Below are positions 17,210-26,750 of a stretch of 64,000 nucleotides of DNA, piece by piece. Under the pieces are notes generated by a model. That model was not told where the DNA came from. It made no database searches and saw only the letters and a list, made by a program, of their open reading frames with translations. The DNA is from Frateuria flava. Lineage in GTDB: Bacteria > Pseudomonadota > Gammaproteobacteria > Xanthomonadales > Rhodanobacteraceae. Where the stretch lies: positions 1-64,000 of the forward strand of contig NZ_JAGJRS010000034.1 of NCBI RefSeq assembly GCF_017837635.1, read 5' to 3'. The translations under genes were made by a program, and so were the position numbers. Positions within the stretch are counted from its first letter, which is position 1, and the number at the start of each line of letters is the position of its first letter.

Positions 17210-17760
17210 GCGCATCCCGGAGGCGGGTGCTGTGTCTTTCAGGGAGCCTGCGCCAGCGCTCCGCCAATACGGCCGCGTTGCAGGCGGCCCGGGGGCTCGC
17301 GCCCGCCGGCCTTGAACTGGTGCTCTACGACGGGCTTGCGGCCCTGCCACCCTTTAATCCGGACGTCGAACTTGCGGCCGTACCGCCTGCGGCGCGGGTC
17401 CTGCGCGAGGCGGTCGGGCACGCCGACGCGCTGCTGATCGCCTGCCCGGAATACGCCCATGGCGTCCCCGGGACCTTCAAGAACCTGCTGGACTGGCTGG
17501 TCGGCAGCCTGGAGTTTCCCGGCAAGCCGGTGGCGTTGATCAATACCTCCGGCCGCGGCTCCCATCATGCGCAGGAGGCGCTGGAGGAAATCCTGCGGAC
17601 GATGTCGGCCCGCGTCCTGGGCGGCGCCTGTGGCACGGTGGCGTTGCCCGGCGCCGGTTGCAGTCATGACGACGTGCTCGCAAGTCCGCAGCGCTGCGCC
17701 GAGTTGCGCGCCTTGCTGGCTGCCCTGGAGCATGCGTTGGCCGCATACGTGCCGGCATAG
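17206..17760 (+). CDS. NAD(P)H-dependent FMN reductase family protein
   Basis: A 184-residue flavodoxin-fold protein. CLSGSLRQRSANTAAL is the N-terminal FMN phosphate loop and ACPEYAHGVPGTFKNLLDW the second FMN-binding loop typical of ArsH/ChrR/SsuE-type NAD(P)H:flavin or quinone reductases. The physiological acceptor cannot be deduced. It overlaps mrp by ATGA, suggesting co-expression with the iron-sulfur carrier, a link that is only contextual. Confidence 0.85.
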   Translation: MSASRRRVLCLSGSLRQRSANTAALQAARGLAPAGLELVLYDGLAALPPFNPDVELAAVPPAARVLREAVGHADALLIACPEYAHGVPGTFKNLLDWLVGSLEFPGKPVALINTSGRGSHHAQEALEEILRTMSARVLGGACGTVALPGAGCSHDDVLASPQRCAELRALLAALEHALAAYVPA

Positions 17761-17778
17761 GGTGGGCGTCGGCCCACC
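17761..17778. repeat. degenerate family A palindrome
   Basis: GGTGGGCGTCGGCCCACC begins directly after the stop of the flavin reductase gene. It is an imperfect copy of the GGTGGGCT-AGCCCACC unit. Confidence 0.6.
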
Positions 17779-17914
17779 TCCCCGGTCAGGGGGCCGGGCG
17801 CGCTGAAGCCCTCCCTGCGAGTCGCGTGCCCATGGCCGGAGGTGGCGTCGGGCCTGTCCGACCGTGTATTTTTCCCGCTTTGCGCCCGGCAGCCGGGCAC
17901 CGATGGAGCGCCGC

Positions 17915-18481
17915 GTGAGCATCAAGTCCGACAAGTGGATCCGCCGCATGGCCGAAGGGCACGGCATGATCGAGCCGTTCGAGCCAGGTCAGGTGAAGGT
18001 GCGCGAGGGCAACAAGCTGGTGTCCTACGGGACCTCCAGCTACGGCTATGACGTGCGCTGCGCGCGCGAGTTCAAGATCTTCACCAACATCAATTCGACC
18101 ATCGTCGACCCGAAGGCGTTCGATCCGACCAGTTTCGTCGACGTCGAGGCCGATGTGTGCATCATCCCGCCCAACTCCTTCGCGCTGGCGCGCACGGTCG
18201 AGTACTTCCGTATCCCCCGCAAGGTGCTCACCATCTGCCTGGGCAAGAGCACCTACGCGCGTTGCGGCATCATCGTCAACGTGACGCCGCTGGAGCCGGA
18301 GTGGGAGGGCCACGTGACGCTGGAGTTCTCCAACACCACGCCGCTGCCGGCCAAGATCTACGCCAACGAGGGTGTTGCGCAGATGCTGTTCCTCGAGTCC
18401 GACGAGGAGTGCGAGACCAGCTACAAGGATCGTGGCGGCAAGTACCAGGGCCAGCAGGGTGTGACCCTGCCGCGTACCTGA
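17915..18481 (+). CDS. dcd: dCTP deaminase
   Basis: Deaminates dCTP to dUTP, the main source of dUMP for dTMP synthesis in most gammaproteobacteria. The 188-residue protein has [55 protein letters not shown] (catalytic region) and [20 protein letters not shown] with the catalytic Glu. GTG at 17915 (MSIKSDKWI) has GGAG 8 bases ahead, which favours it over an ATG at 17903. Confidence 0.96.
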   Translation: MSIKSDKWIRRMAEGHGMIEPFEPGQVKVREGNKLVSYGTSSYGYDVRCAREFKIFTNINSTIVDPKAFDPTSFVDVEADVCIIPPNSFALARTVEYFRIPRKVLTICLGKSTYARCGIIVNVTPLEPEWEGHVTLEFSNTTPLPAKIYANEGVAQMLFLESDEECETSYKDRGGKYQGQQGVTLPRT

Positions 18482-18575
18482 GCGGCCGCCTGAATCGCAC
18501 CGGCCAGGAGCGGCCGGCGCGCCTTTGCCCGGCGCTACACTGCGCCTGTTCCCAGGTTCGACCCAGGAGATCCCC

Positions 18576-19061
18576 ATGACCCGCTTTACCACGATGTTCC
18601 ACCGCGCTGGCGCCGCGCTCCTGCTGGGCAGCCTGCTGGTGCTGGGCGGCTGCCACGGCAGCAGCGTCAAGGAACAGGCCGCCATGACCAAGGCGCAGAA
18701 CGAGTTCGATACCACGCTCAAGGCCTACAAGAGCGGCCAGTTCCTGGTCGATGGCGCAGTGCTTTCCGCGCTCGATACCGGCAGCCACTTCGCCTACCTG
18801 AAGGACGTCGGCAAGTTGCCCAAGACCGTGCTGTTGCTGCCCAGCGACGACTCCAAGATCCGCAAGACCCACCTGCAGTTCATGGCGCGCATGGTGCTCG
18901 ACTACGGCTTTGCCGTTTACTACGACGACGATGGCGAGCTGAAGAAGATCAACCCCGTCGAAACCAAGGCCCGTGCGCTGGAGGACTACCACGCCCCGGT
19001 CAAGATGAACGACGAACTGCAGGGCAAGGACGCGTCCGGCCGTACCGACCAGCAGTACTGA
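18576..19061 (+). CDS. small lipoprotein of unknown function
   Basis: 161 residues with an N-terminal signal and lipobox LVLGGC ending at about residue 26. The mature part is soluble and charged, with KAQNEFDTTLKAYKSGQFLV, LDTGSHFAYLKDVGKLPKTV and a C-terminal YDDDGELKKINPVETKARAL. AGGAG precedes the ATG at 18576. No family was recognised. It is followed by a 12-bp hairpin and a convergent gene. Confidence 0.75.
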   Translation: MTRFTTMFHRAGAALLLGSLLVLGGCHGSSVKEQAAMTKAQNEFDTTLKAYKSGQFLVDGAVLSALDTGSHFAYLKDVGKLPKTVLLLPSDDSKIRKTHLQFMARMVLDYGFAVYYDDDGELKKINPVETKARALEDYHAPVKMNDELQGKDASGRTDQQY

Positions 19062-19081
19062 AGCCACGTGCCGGTCTGGCC

Positions 19082-19107
19082 TGTAGAAACCGCAGGCGGT
19101 TTCTACA
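19082..19107. terminator. strong hairpin between convergent genes
   Basis: TGTAGAAACCGC (19082-19093) and GCGGTTTCTACA (19096-19107) are perfectly complementary over 12 bases with a tiny loop. It lies between the lipoprotein gene and the HIT gene, which converge. There is no T-run after it, so it may act in both directions or be an extragenic palindrome. Confidence 0.55.
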
Positions 19108-19120
19108 AGCCTGATGGTGA

Positions 19121-19537
19121 TCAGCGAGACAGCGCCTCGCGCAGGCAATCGAGCAGGGCGTCGCGCCTGTCCCGCGCGTAGGCAAGCGCGGGGCCGCTGC
19201 CCCACACCGGGCCAGGCCACGCGGCGTCGCCTTCGCAACGCGCCACCACATGCACGTGCAACTGGCGCACGACGTTGCCCAACGCACCCAGGTTGAGCTT
19301 GTCGCACGGCGCCACCGCACGCAGGGCAGCGCCGGCGCGGTCGGTTTCGTGCCACAGCAGCGTCCGTTCCGAAGGCGTCAGGTCGGCGATCTCCACCAGC
19401 CCCGCCCGTTGCGGCACCAGCACCAGCCAGGGAAAGCGCGCGTCGTTCATCAGACGCGCCTCGCAAAGGTCCAGCCGCGCCACTGGGACGGTATCGGCCG
19501 CCAAGCGTGGATCGAGCTCGAATCCGATGCTGCTCAT
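19121..19537 (-). CDS. HIT-family hydrolase
   Basis: 138 residues with the histidine-triad motif in RQLHVHVVAR (HxHxx form) near residue 95, and NDARFPWLVLVPQR and ERTLLWHETDRA as in the short HIT proteins found in proteobacteria. Such proteins hydrolyse nucleotidyl phosphoramidates or dinucleotides; the substrate is unknown here. The start at 19537 overlaps the stop of the upstream hydrolase gene by ATGA, so they are one operon. Confidence 0.85.
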   Translation of the reverse strand: MSSIGFELDPRLAADTVPVARLDLCEARLMNDARFPWLVLVPQRAGLVEIADLTPSERTLLWHETDRAGAALRAVAPCDKLNLGALGNVVRQLHVHVVARCEGDAAWPGPVWGSGPALAYARDRRDALLDCLREALSR

Positions 19538-20202
19538 GCGCCCGCCAGCTCCTTGTCGAAGAAGCCCATCGTGCGCTGCCACGCCAGCCGGGCGCTGGCT
19601 TCGTCGTAGTGCGGATCGTGGTCGCGGTTGAAGGCGTGGCCCGCCGGGTAGGTAAAGACATCCATCTGCGGCAGCCGTTCGCGGTGCTTGGCTACGGCTT
19701 CAGGCGGGATGCTCCGGTCGTGCTCGCCGAAGTGGAACATCACCGGCGCCTTGGGCGTTTCGCCCAGGAAGGGCAGGTTGCGCGCGCCGTAATAGCTCAC
19801 CGACGGCAGCCCCAGCCGTAACGCGGAGAGCAGCGCCACGGTGCCGCCCCAGCAGAAACCGACGGTGCCGATGCGCCCGGCCGAGCCGATCGCCTCGGCA
19901 GCGCTGGCGACATCCTCCACCGCGCGTTCCAGGCCCAGTTCGGTGACCAGCGTCTTGCCGCGCTGCATGCCGCTGTCGTCGTAAGGGAGCTCCAGGCCGC
20001 TTTCCAGATGGTCGAAGAACGCCGGCGCGATCGCCGTGTAGCCGGCCGCCGCCAGGCGGTCCGCCACATCGCGGATGTGCGCGGTGACGCCAAAGATCTC
20101 CTGGATCACCACCACGCCGCCCTTGGGCTTGCCCTCCGCCCGGGCAAGGTAGCCGCCGATGCACTGCGTGCCGCTGGTAGGGATGTTGATGGACTGGCCC
20201 AT
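19534..20202 (-). CDS. dienelactone hydrolase family protein
   Basis: 222-residue alpha/beta hydrolase. The catalytic triad of the family is visible: nucleophilic Cys in IGTVGFCWGGTVAL, Asp in FHFGEHDRSIPP and His in YPAGHAFNRDHD. VVVIQEIFGVTAHIRDVADR near residue 35 is also characteristic. The natural substrate is unclear because no chloroaromatic pathway is nearby. AGGAG precedes the ATG at 20202. Translationally coupled to the HIT gene. Confidence 0.9.
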   Translation of the reverse strand: MGQSINIPTSGTQCIGGYLARAEGKPKGGVVVIQEIFGVTAHIRDVADRLAAAGYTAIAPAFFDHLESGLELPYDDSGMQRGKTLVTELGLERAVEDVASAAEAIGSAGRIGTVGFCWGGTVALLSALRLGLPSVSYYGARNLPFLGETPKAPVMFHFGEHDRSIPPEAVAKHRERLPQMDVFTYPAGHAFNRDHDPHYDEASARLAWQRTMGFFDKELAGA

Positions 20203-20324
20203 GGTGATGCTCCTGTGGGGGCGGCGGGTGGTGTGCGCATTGTATCGGGCAGGGAACGGCGAACATGCAGATTGCCGCGGTGCCGGTCGTCGTCATGTTG
20301 AAGGAGGGCGGCGGTTGCTTCGAT

Positions 20325-20455
20325 CCTTCCCCCGTTCACGGGGGAAGGTGCCCGTAGGGCGGATGGGGGAGGTCTTGCGAAAGGCTCACCCTGTGCATCA
20401 CGCCCAAAGGCGCCCCCATCCGCCTGTCGGCACCTTCCGCGTGTTCGCGGGGAGG
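20325..20455. repeat. inverted pair of family B palindromes
   Basis: CCTTCCCCCGTTCACGGGGGAAGG plus CGTAGGGCGGATGGGGG at 20325-20370 is mirrored by CCCCCATCCGCC..GGCACCTTCCGCG..CGCGGGGAGG at 20413-20455. Each half is itself palindromic. Confidence 0.75.
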
Positions 20456-20491
20456 CTCGGGGACGTGGCGTCCTGCCGCTCCCCGTTCCCC

Positions 20492-20497
20492 TATAAT
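20492..20497 (+). promoter_or_regulatory. -10 element of rimO
   Basis: A perfect TATAAT lies 35 bases before the rimO ATG. No good -35 hexamer is seen 16-18 bases upstream, so the full promoter is uncertain. Confidence 0.45.
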
Positions 20498-20532
20498 TGC
20501 CTGTTTACCCAGCACTCTCCCGGTAGCACTCC

Positions 20533-21870
20533 ATGTCGCAGGCTTCCCCCAAGATCGGTTTCGTCAGCCTCGGCTGTCCCAAGGCGCTGGTCGATTCCGA
20601 GCGCATCCTCACCCAGCTGAAGGTGGAGGGCTACGAGATCGTGCCCAGCTACCAGGCGGCTGATGCGGTGGTGGTCAACACTTGCGGCTTCATCGACGCG
20701 GCGGTGCAGGAGTCGCTGGACGCCATCGGCGAGGCGTTGCACGAGAACGGCAAGGTGATCGTCACCGGCTGCCTGGGCAAGCGCTCGGAACTGATCCGCG
20801 AGGCCTATCCGGAGGTGCTCTCGATCAGCGGCCCGCAGGACTACGCCAGCGTGATGAGCGCAGTGCACACGGCGCTGCCGCCGCAGCGCAATCCGCTGCT
20901 GGACATCATCCCCGACACCGGCATCAAGCTGACGCCCAAGCACTACGCCTACCTGAAGATCTCCGAGGGCTGCAATCACCGTTGCAGCTTCTGCATCATC
21001 CCCTCGATGCGCGGCGACCTCGTCTCGCGCCCGGTGGATCAGGTGCTGCTCGAAGCGGAGAGGCTGGTCAAGGGCGGCGTGAAGGAACTGCTGGTCATTT
21101 CGCAGGACACCAGCGCCTACGGCGTGGACCTGAAATATGCCGAGCGCGAGTGGCGCGGCAAGGCCTACCGCACACGCATGACCGAGCTGTGCCAGGGTCT
21201 CTCCGAGCTCGGCGTCTGGACACGACTGCACTACGTCTACCCGTACCCGCACGTGGACGAGGTGATGCCGCTGATGGCCGAGGGAAAGATCCTTCCGTAC
21301 CTGGACATCCCGTTCCAGCACGCCAGCCCGCGCATCCTCAAGCTGATGAAGCGGCCCGGCAACATCGACAAAACGCTCGAGCGCATCCGCAACTGGCGCG
21401 CCGCGGTGCCGGACATCACCTTGCGCAGCACGTTCATCGTTGGCTTCCCGGGTGAAACCGACGCCGAGTTCGAGGAATTGCTCGACTTCCTGCGCGAGGC
21501 CGAGCTCGACCGCGTGGGCGCCTTCGCCTATTCGCCGGTCGAGGGCGCCCGGGCGAACGAGCTGCCCGATCCGGTTTCCGAAGAGCTGAAGGAAGACCGC
21601 CTCGAACGCTTCATGGCCGTCCAGGCGGAGATTTCCGCGGCCAAGCTGCAGCGCAAGCTCGGCCGCACGCTGACCGTGCTGGTCGACGAGGCCGGCGCTG
21701 AGGGCGCGGTGGCGCGCTCGGCGGCCGATGCGCCGGAAATCGATGGCCTGGTCCATATCGCCGACGGCCAGGCGCTCAAGCCGGGCCAGTTCGTGCAGGT
21801 GGTGGTCGAGAGCGCCGACGAGCACGACCTGCACGCGCGCCTGGCGCAGCCGTTGCTCAAGGTCGTCTAG
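20533..21870 (+). CDS. rimO: ribosomal protein uS12 methylthiotransferase RimO
   Basis: Radical-SAM enzyme that adds a methylthio group to the conserved Asp of ribosomal protein S12. The 445-residue protein has an N-terminal UPF0004 cluster domain ([31 protein letters not shown] supply three Cys), the radical SAM CxxxCxxC in [18 protein letters not shown], and a C-terminal TRAM domain. The [12 protein letters not shown] form marks RimO as opposed to MiaB. DUF3025 gene follows after 6 bases. Confidence 0.96.
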   Translation: MSQASPKIGFVSLGCPKALVDSERILTQLKVEGYEIVPSYQAADAVVVNTCGFIDAAVQESLDAIGEALHENGKVIVTGCLGKRSELIREAYPEVLSISGPQDYASVMSAVHTALPPQRNPLLDIIPDTGIKLTPKHYAYLKISEGCNHRCSFCIIPSMRGDLVSRPVDQVLLEAERLVKGGVKELLVISQDTSAYGVDLKYAEREWRGKAYRTRMTELCQGLSELGVWTRLHYVYPYPHVDEVMPLMAEGKILPYLDIPFQHASPRILKLMKRPGNIDKTLERIRNWRAAVPDITLRSTFIVGFPGETDAEFEELLDFLREAELDRVGAFAYSPVEGARANELPDPVSEELKEDRLERFMAVQAEISAAKLQRKLGRTLTVLVDEAGAEGAVARSAADAPEIDGLVHIADGQALKPGQFVQVVVESADEHDLHARLAQPLLKVV

Positions 21871-21876
21871 CCGTCC

Positions 21877-22671
21877 ATGCGCTACGTCGCGCCGGCGCGC
21901 GAGTCGGTCGACCCGGCCGTGTTCGGGCGGCCGCCATTGGCCGGATGGGGCGAGTTCGCGGAACTGCTCGATGGGCCACAATGGCCCGCGCTCGACGCCT
22001 TGAACGCGCGCTGGCCCGCCGGCACGCGCGAGCGCTTCGTACCGCAGGCGCCGGCGTTGCTGGCCGACGGCCGTCACTACGAGCAACGCATCGCCGAAAC
22101 CGGGGCCATCGCCACCCGCGAGCGCAACTGGCACGACTTGTTCAACGCTCTGGCCTGGCTGCGCCACGCGCCGCTCAAGCGTGCGCTCAACGCGCAGCAG
22201 GTCGCCGAGATCGCGCGCGTCGGCCCGAAGATCCGCACGAGGCCGCAGTGCGCGCTGACGCATTTCGATGAGGCAGGCGTGATCCTGGCGCTGCGCGATC
22301 CCACGCTGCTGGCGTTGTGGGATGCGCACGACTGGCATGGCCTGTTCTGGCGCCGGCGCGACGCGTGGCGGGACGGTTCGCTGGAACTGGTGGTGTTCGG
22401 GCATGCGTTGCTCGAACACGCGTTGACGCCGCACCGCTTGCTGGTCGGCAAGGCGATCGCGGTGATCGGGGAGGGCCCATCCTGCGAGCGGGTGGCGCGA
22501 GCGATCGCGCAGCGGCGCCTGTTGCGCGATCCGCAGGAACTGCGGCCGTTGCCGCTGTCAGGGATCCCGGGTTGGCATGAGGGCAACGCGAGCGAAGCGT
22601 TCCATCGATCAGCACCCTGTTATCAGCCGTTGCGCGCGGGACGGGTGTATCCGCAGCCACTGCTGGTCTAG
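21877..22671 (+). CDS. DUF3025 domain protein
   Basis: 264 residues matching the DUF3025 family: YEQRIAETGAIATRERNWHD, FNALAWLRHAPLKRALNA, LTHFDEAGVILAL, and FGHALLEHALTPHRLLVGKA. The family has no established function; the conserved His and Glu in WHDLFNAL and ALTHFDE suggest metal or catalytic roles, which is inference. It begins 6 bases after rimO and is likely in the same transcript. Confidence 0.8.
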   Translation: MRYVAPARESVDPAVFGRPPLAGWGEFAELLDGPQWPALDALNARWPAGTRERFVPQAPALLADGRHYEQRIAETGAIATRERNWHDLFNALAWLRHAPLKRALNAQQVAEIARVGPKIRTRPQCALTHFDEAGVILALRDPTLLALWDAHDWHGLFWRRRDAWRDGSLELVVFGHALLEHALTPHRLLVGKAIAVIGEGPSCERVARAIAQRRLLRDPQELRPLPLSGIPGWHEGNASEAFHRSAPCYQPLRAGRVYPQPLLV

Positions 22672-22697
22672 CAGGCATCCTGCTCCGGCAACCCCGT

Positions 22698-22848
22698 CCG
22701 CCCTTTCCCGCAAGCGGGGAAGATCGATGCGCGGTTTCCGGATGTGAGCCTTCCCTCGCCATGCGGAGCGAGGACCAGGCGCGGTTTCCGGGCGTGAGCC
22801 TTCCCCCGCCACGCGGGGGAAGGTGCCCGAAGGGCGGATGGGGGCGGC
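22698..22848. repeat. array of family B palindromes with a 50-bp tandem
   Basis: Three palindromic cores lie at 22701-22722, 22750-22773 and 22799-22823. The 50-base unit starting GCGGTTTCCG at 22731 repeats at 22781 with a few changes. The last core continues into the usual GGTGCCCGAAGGGCGGATGGGGG. This fills the 294-base gap before the DUF202 gene and is the densest repeat block of the window. Confidence 0.8.
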
Positions 22849-22965
22849 CGGAGCGCGGGCCAGCCACCACACGGCTCACCAGCACGCGACGGACCATCGT
22901 GCGACCCCACGACCCCTTGACGCCCCTCCCGGCACAGTAGCCCTTCCGCACGGTGGAGCGCCCGC

Positions 22966-23370
22966 GTGATCCCACGCTTCAACGACCACGCCGCCAACGA
23001 GCGCACCTACCTCGCCTGGGTGCGTACGGCAATCGCGGTGATGGCGTTCGGCTTCCTGGTCGAGCGCTTCGACCTGTTCATCACCTACGCCTCGCAGAAC
23101 GCCTCGCGCGCGGCGCACAAGCTGCACATGCACCTGCGCCTGACCGAGTGGGTCGGCCTGCTGCTGATCGTGTTCGGCGCGCTGATCATCCTGCTCGCCT
23201 CGGCGCGATTCCTGCGCAACCGGCGCGACATCGCGCACGAGCGCATGGAGGATTACGCCGGCCCGGTGGGCGAGAAGCTGCTGGCGGCGATCCTGGTGTT
23301 GCTCGGCCTGTTCCTGGTGGTCTATGTAGGGCAGGAGCTGGCGGCGCTCAGCTCTCAGCCGGACATGTAA
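22966..23370 (+). CDS. DUF202 (YidH-like) small membrane protein
   Basis: 134 residues, starting at GTG with GGAG 8 bases upstream. [20 protein letters not shown] is the conserved DUF202 N-terminus. Three membrane segments are seen: about 20-37, 65-85 and 105-125. The function of the family is unknown. Its 3' end overlaps the convergent greB end by 16 bases. Confidence 0.85.
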   Translation: MIPRFNDHAANERTYLAWVRTAIAVMAFGFLVERFDLFITYASQNASRAAHKLHMHLRLTEWVGLLLIVFGALIILLASARFLRNRRDIAHERMEDYAGPVGEKLLAAILVLLGLFLVVYVGQELAALSSQPDM

Positions 23371-23861
23371 TCCACGGCGACGACGGCAAAGCGCGTGCGG
23401 CCCGCGGGCAGCTCGGCTTCGAACTCGTCATCGAGCTTCTTCTTGATCAGCGCACGCGCCAGCGGCGAATCGATGCTGATCCATCCGCGCCTGGCGTCCG
23501 TCTCGTCCGGCCCGACGATGCGGTAACGGACCGTATCGCCGCTGTCGATGTTTTCAAGCTTCACGCAAGCACCGAAGAACACGGTCTGGCGATCGGCGGG
23601 TGCGCCCTCGGCGACCTTGAGCTGCGGGATGCGCTTGCTCAGATAGCGCACGCGCCGGTCGATTTCGCCCAGTTGCTTCTTGCGATAGGTGTACTCGGCA
23701 TTCTCCGAACGGTCGCCCTCGGCCGCTGCGGCCGCCAGCGCCTTGACGACTTCAGGCCGCAACGTATGCCAGAGATGGTCGAGTTCGGCCTTAAGCCGTT
23801 CGAAGCCCTCGCGGGTGACGATGGCCGTGGACGAGGGTGCGGGTGGACGCCAGCGACTCAT
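23355..23861 (-). CDS. greB: transcription elongation factor GreB
   Basis: Stimulates the RNA cleavage activity of backtracked RNA polymerase. 168 residues: the N-terminal coiled coil carries the tip acids in [20 protein letters not shown], and [10 protein letters not shown] is the form typical of GreB, not GreA. The C-terminal FKBP-like domain includes [23 protein letters not shown] at 23861 overlaps the upstream gene stop (ATGA). Confidence 0.94.
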   Translation of the reverse strand: MSRWRPPAPSSTAIVTREGFERLKAELDHLWHTLRPEVVKALAAAAAEGDRSENAEYTYRKKQLGEIDRRVRYLSKRIPQLKVAEGAPADRQTVFFGACVKLENIDSGDTVRYRIVGPDETDARRGWISIDSPLARALIKKKLDDEFEAELPAGRTRFAVVAVDYMSG

Positions 23862-25117
23862 GCCGCACCCGCCGTCTGGCGCAGTTGCGCGGTGAGCGTT
23901 TCCACGTCCGGTCGCAACGGGTGGTTGTCCGGAAGCTCGCCCAGGCGACCAAGCAGCACCAGCGCCTCCACCGGCTGGCCGAGCGGGCCGGCGAGCAGTC
24001 GGGCGCCCAGCAGAGCGCACGCTGCCCCGCGCACGTCGCGCGGCCAGGCCTTCAAAAAGCCGCGGCACAACTGCACGGCCATCCGGTTCAACCCGTGCCG
24101 CGCCGCGGCTTCAGCGAGCACCCCGGCATTACCGGGGTCATCCGGCAGAAAGGCAGGATCGAGCTCGCTGCACTCCTGCACCAGGCGCAGCGCCCTGCGC
24201 GCTTCGCCACCGGCCACCAGCGCGGCGATCCAGATCTGCCCATGCACCAGCAGACCGTCGCGCATGCCCTGCTGCCGCATCAGTTCCCGGTAGGTTTCGT
24301 GCAGCACCGGCGGCGCAACGCGGTCCTGCAGCCGGCCGGCGAGCAGCCGCAAGGCAGCTTGCGGGTCGGCTGCCGCCAACGCGCGGGCATGGGTTGCGAG
24401 CCGGCTGTCCTCGTCCTGCCCAGCCTCGGCGGCCAACGCCTCGGCATCCGCCTGGATACCGAAATGCTCGCTGCGCTGGTGCAGCATGCCGCCCATCAGA
24501 TGGAACGCCAGTACCACCAGGTAAGTACAGGCGAAAGCGAACAGCGGCACCGCCAGCACGCGCGGCAGCATCGCCGTGGTCAGCGACGCCACCACCACCA
24601 GCACGCCCAGCAACAGGTTGATCGCCACCGGTACCAGGTAGGCGCCGCCAAAGCCGGCCACCACACGCGCCAGGTGAAAGGGGTTGAGCGCCAGCGCAAG
24701 GTTGGCGTCGAAGGCGAGGGTCATATCCACCGCGGGCAGGATCAGCGCGAACACCACCACCACCGGCCACACCATCGACGGGAAGAACACGCCTGCTATC
24801 ACGCCGCAGGCGACGGCGAACAGGTGGATTGCCGTCAGCGCCCAGCCGGCGGTGTCGTTGCCATCGATGCCGACGTCCGGCGGGTCGGCGTAACCGTGCG
24901 CCGTGTGCTGCATGCAGTCGGCCGCGTAGCGCCAGGTCGCGGTCCATACCAATGCGCCTCCCAGCAGGCCGATGAACGCGGGCAGCAGCGCCACGTAATG
25001 GGCCAGCGCCAGCGCCACGCAGGTGGCGAGCGCGGCGCCGCGCAGGGGATAGCCGAAGCCCTGGCGCAGCCGCTCGCCGAATGGCGTGTCGGCTGCGACG
25101 GTGGCGACGTGCGGCAT
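23858..25117 (-). CDS. membrane protein with C-terminal repeat-like domain, unknown
   Basis: 419 residues. The first about 215 residues hold several hydrophobic segments (near 28-60, 95-135, 155-215); the rest is soluble and alanine/leucine-rich with helical pairs such as [39 protein letters not shown] and [14 protein letters not shown], suggestive of TPR-like repeats. I do not recognise a named family. It sits between the HerA-like gene (1-base overlap TGATG) and greB (4-base overlap), so the three are tightly coupled. Confidence 0.75.
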   Translation of the reverse strand: MPHVATVAADTPFGERLRQGFGYPLRGAALATCVALALAHYVALLPAFIGLLGGALVWTATWRYAADCMQHTAHGYADPPDVGIDGNDTAGWALTAIHLFAVACGVIAGVFFPSMVWPVVVVFALILPAVDMTLAFDANLALALNPFHLARVVAGFGGAYLVPVAINLLLGVLVVVASLTTAMLPRVLAVPLFAFACTYLVVLAFHLMGGMLHQRSEHFGIQADAEALAAEAGQDEDSRLATHARALAAADPQAALRLLAGRLQDRVAPPVLHETYRELMRQQGMRDGLLVHGQIWIAALVAGGEARRALRLVQECSELDPAFLPDDPGNAGVLAEAAARHGLNRMAVQLCRGFLKAWPRDVRGAACALLGARLLAGPLGQPVEALVLLGRLGELPDNHPLRPDVETLTAQLRQTAGAA

Positions 25118-26610
25118 CAGCGCTTCCCGCCGAAGATGCCGCCCAGCACGCCGCGCAGGATCTGCCGGCCGATCTGGCTGCCCATGGTGCGCACGACCTG
25201 CTTGCCCATCGTCTCGATCATGCCCTGTCGGCGCTTGGTGCCGAACAGCGCGTCGTGCACAGCCCCACCCCAGGCGTCACCTTCCTGTTTCGGCGCCGGC
25301 GCGGTGGCGGCCGCGTCGGCGTCCGCCTTTTCGTCCGCGCGACGGGCAAGCATTTCCGCCGCCGAGTCCCGGTTGACCGCCGTGTCGTACTTGCTTCCTA
25401 CCGGCGAGCGCTGGCGTACCGCCGCGCGCTCGGCCTCGGTGATGGCGCCGATGCGGCAGCGCGGCGTGGTCACCAGCACCCGTTGGACCGGGCTGGGCAC
25501 GCCGCCCTCGCGCAAGGTCGAGGCCAGCGCCTCGCCCACGCCGAGCTGGCCGATCGCCTCGGCCACGTCGAGCCCCGGATTGGGCGCGAAGGTCTCGGCG
25601 GCCGCGCGTACGGCCTTCTGGTCGCGCGGGGTAAAGGCGCGCAGTGCGTGCTGGATGCGGTTGCCGAGTTGGCCGAGGATGTCCTCCGGAACGTCGTCCG
25701 GGTTCTGCGAACAGAAGTACACGCCCACGCCCTTGGAGCGGATCAGGCGCACGACCTGTTCCACGCGCTGGCGCAGCGCGGGCGCGCAGTCGTCGAACAG
25801 CAGGTGGGCCTCGTCGAAGAAGAACACCAGCCTGGGCAGCTCCTGGTCGCCCACTTCCGGCAACTGCTCGAACAGCTCCGACAGCAACCACAGCAGGAAG
25901 GTGGTGTAGAGGCGCGGCTTGAGGATCAACTGGTCGGCCGCGAGCACGTTGATCACGCCGCGGCCGCTCATGTCCTGGCGCATGAGATCGGCCAGTTCCA
26001 GCGCCGGCTCGCCGAAGAAGTTCTCGCCGCCGGCCTGCTCCAGCGCCAGCAGTGCGCGCTGGATGGCGCCGATGCTGGTCTTGGCGACCAGGCCGTACCG
26101 GGTGGAAATGTCCCTGGTGTTGTCCGCGACGAAGGCGAGCAGTGCACGCAGGTCGGCCAGGTCCAGCAACAGCCAGCCCTGGTCGTCCGCCAGCTTGAAC
26201 ACGATTTCCAGCACGCCCTGCTGGGTGTCGTTGAGCTCCAGCACGCGTCCGAGCAGGGTAGGGCCCATCTCGCTGACGGTCGTGCGCAGCGGGTGACCCT
26301 GCTTACCGTAGAGGTCCCAGAAGATTACCGGGTCGGCCTGCGGCTGCCAGTCGGTGAGCCGGAGTTTCGACAGGCGTGCCTTGATCTTGTCGCCGGGCTC
26401 GCTTGCGGCCATGGCGAGGCCGGCCAGGTCGCCTTTCACATCGGCCAGCACGCACGGCACGCCCAGCCGCGAGAAACCCTCGGCCAGCACCATCAGCGAG
26501 ACGGATTTGCCGGTGCCGGTAGCGCCGGCAACCATGCCGTGGCGGTTGCCGTAGCGCGATTCGAGGGCGACCTCGGCGGTGTCGTTGCGGCCAATCAGGA
26601 TGTCGGTCAA
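25117..26610 (-). CDS. HerA-like (DUF853/YjgR) P-loop ATPase
   Basis: About 497 residues, similar along its length to E. coli YjgR. Walker A is GMVAGATGTGKSVSLM, followed by VPCVLADVKGDLAGLAM; Walker B is LVFFFDEAHLLFDD; then RSKGVGVYFCSQNPDDVPED and LGQLGNRIQHALRAFTPRDQ. The C-terminus is glycine-rich (RGVLGGIFGGKR). Cellular role unknown; an NTP-driven DNA or protein translocase is inferred. TTG at 26610 fits the YjgR N-terminus (TDILIGRNDTAEVALESRYG) and has GGAG 8 bases upstream; the frame is open to 26733 with an ATG at 26700. Confidence 0.9.
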   Translation of the reverse strand: MTDILIGRNDTAEVALESRYGNRHGMVAGATGTGKSVSLMVLAEGFSRLGVPCVLADVKGDLAGLAMAASEPGDKIKARLSKLRLTDWQPQADPVIFWDLYGKQGHPLRTTVSEMGPTLLGRVLELNDTQQGVLEIVFKLADDQGWLLLDLADLRALLAFVADNTRDISTRYGLVAKTSIGAIQRALLALEQAGGENFFGEPALELADLMRQDMSGRGVINVLAADQLILKPRLYTTFLLWLLSELFEQLPEVGDQELPRLVFFFDEAHLLFDDCAPALRQRVEQVVRLIRSKGVGVYFCSQNPDDVPEDILGQLGNRIQHALRAFTPRDQKAVRAAAETFAPNPGLDVAEAIGQLGVGEALASTLREGGVPSPVQRVLVTTPRCRIGAITEAERAAVRQRSPVGSKYDTAVNRDSAAEMLARRADEKADADAAATAPAPKQEGDAWGGAVHDALFGTKRRQGMIETMGKQVVRTMGSQIGRQILRGVLGGIFGGKR

Positions 26611-26750
26611 TGCAGGCACTCCGCGGTCGGATGCGCGATTGTAGCCAAGCAGATGCAGGTCGCATTTCGAAGGTTCGGGCGGGCGCCGCGGTTTTGGCAT
26701 CAGGGCTGCATGCGCTAAGGTGAATGTGTCCACTTCGTCAAGCTTTCGTC

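Larger units (their letters stand above)
20203..20532. other. gap with facing family B palindromes and rimO promoter
   Basis: This 330-base divergent gap holds two facing family B repeats (20325-20455) and a -10-like TATAAT (20492-20497) ahead of rimO. No reading frame is supported. Confidence 0.5.

Noticed and set aside
20491-22434. 647-codon open frame opposite rimO and the DUF3025 gene
   Set aside because: It crosses two well-supported genes and has no domain; high-GC shadow.
22698-22848. Possible CRISPR array
   Set aside because: Repeats are palindromic with 50-base spacing but only two or three units, spacers are themselves repeated, and no cas genes are near.
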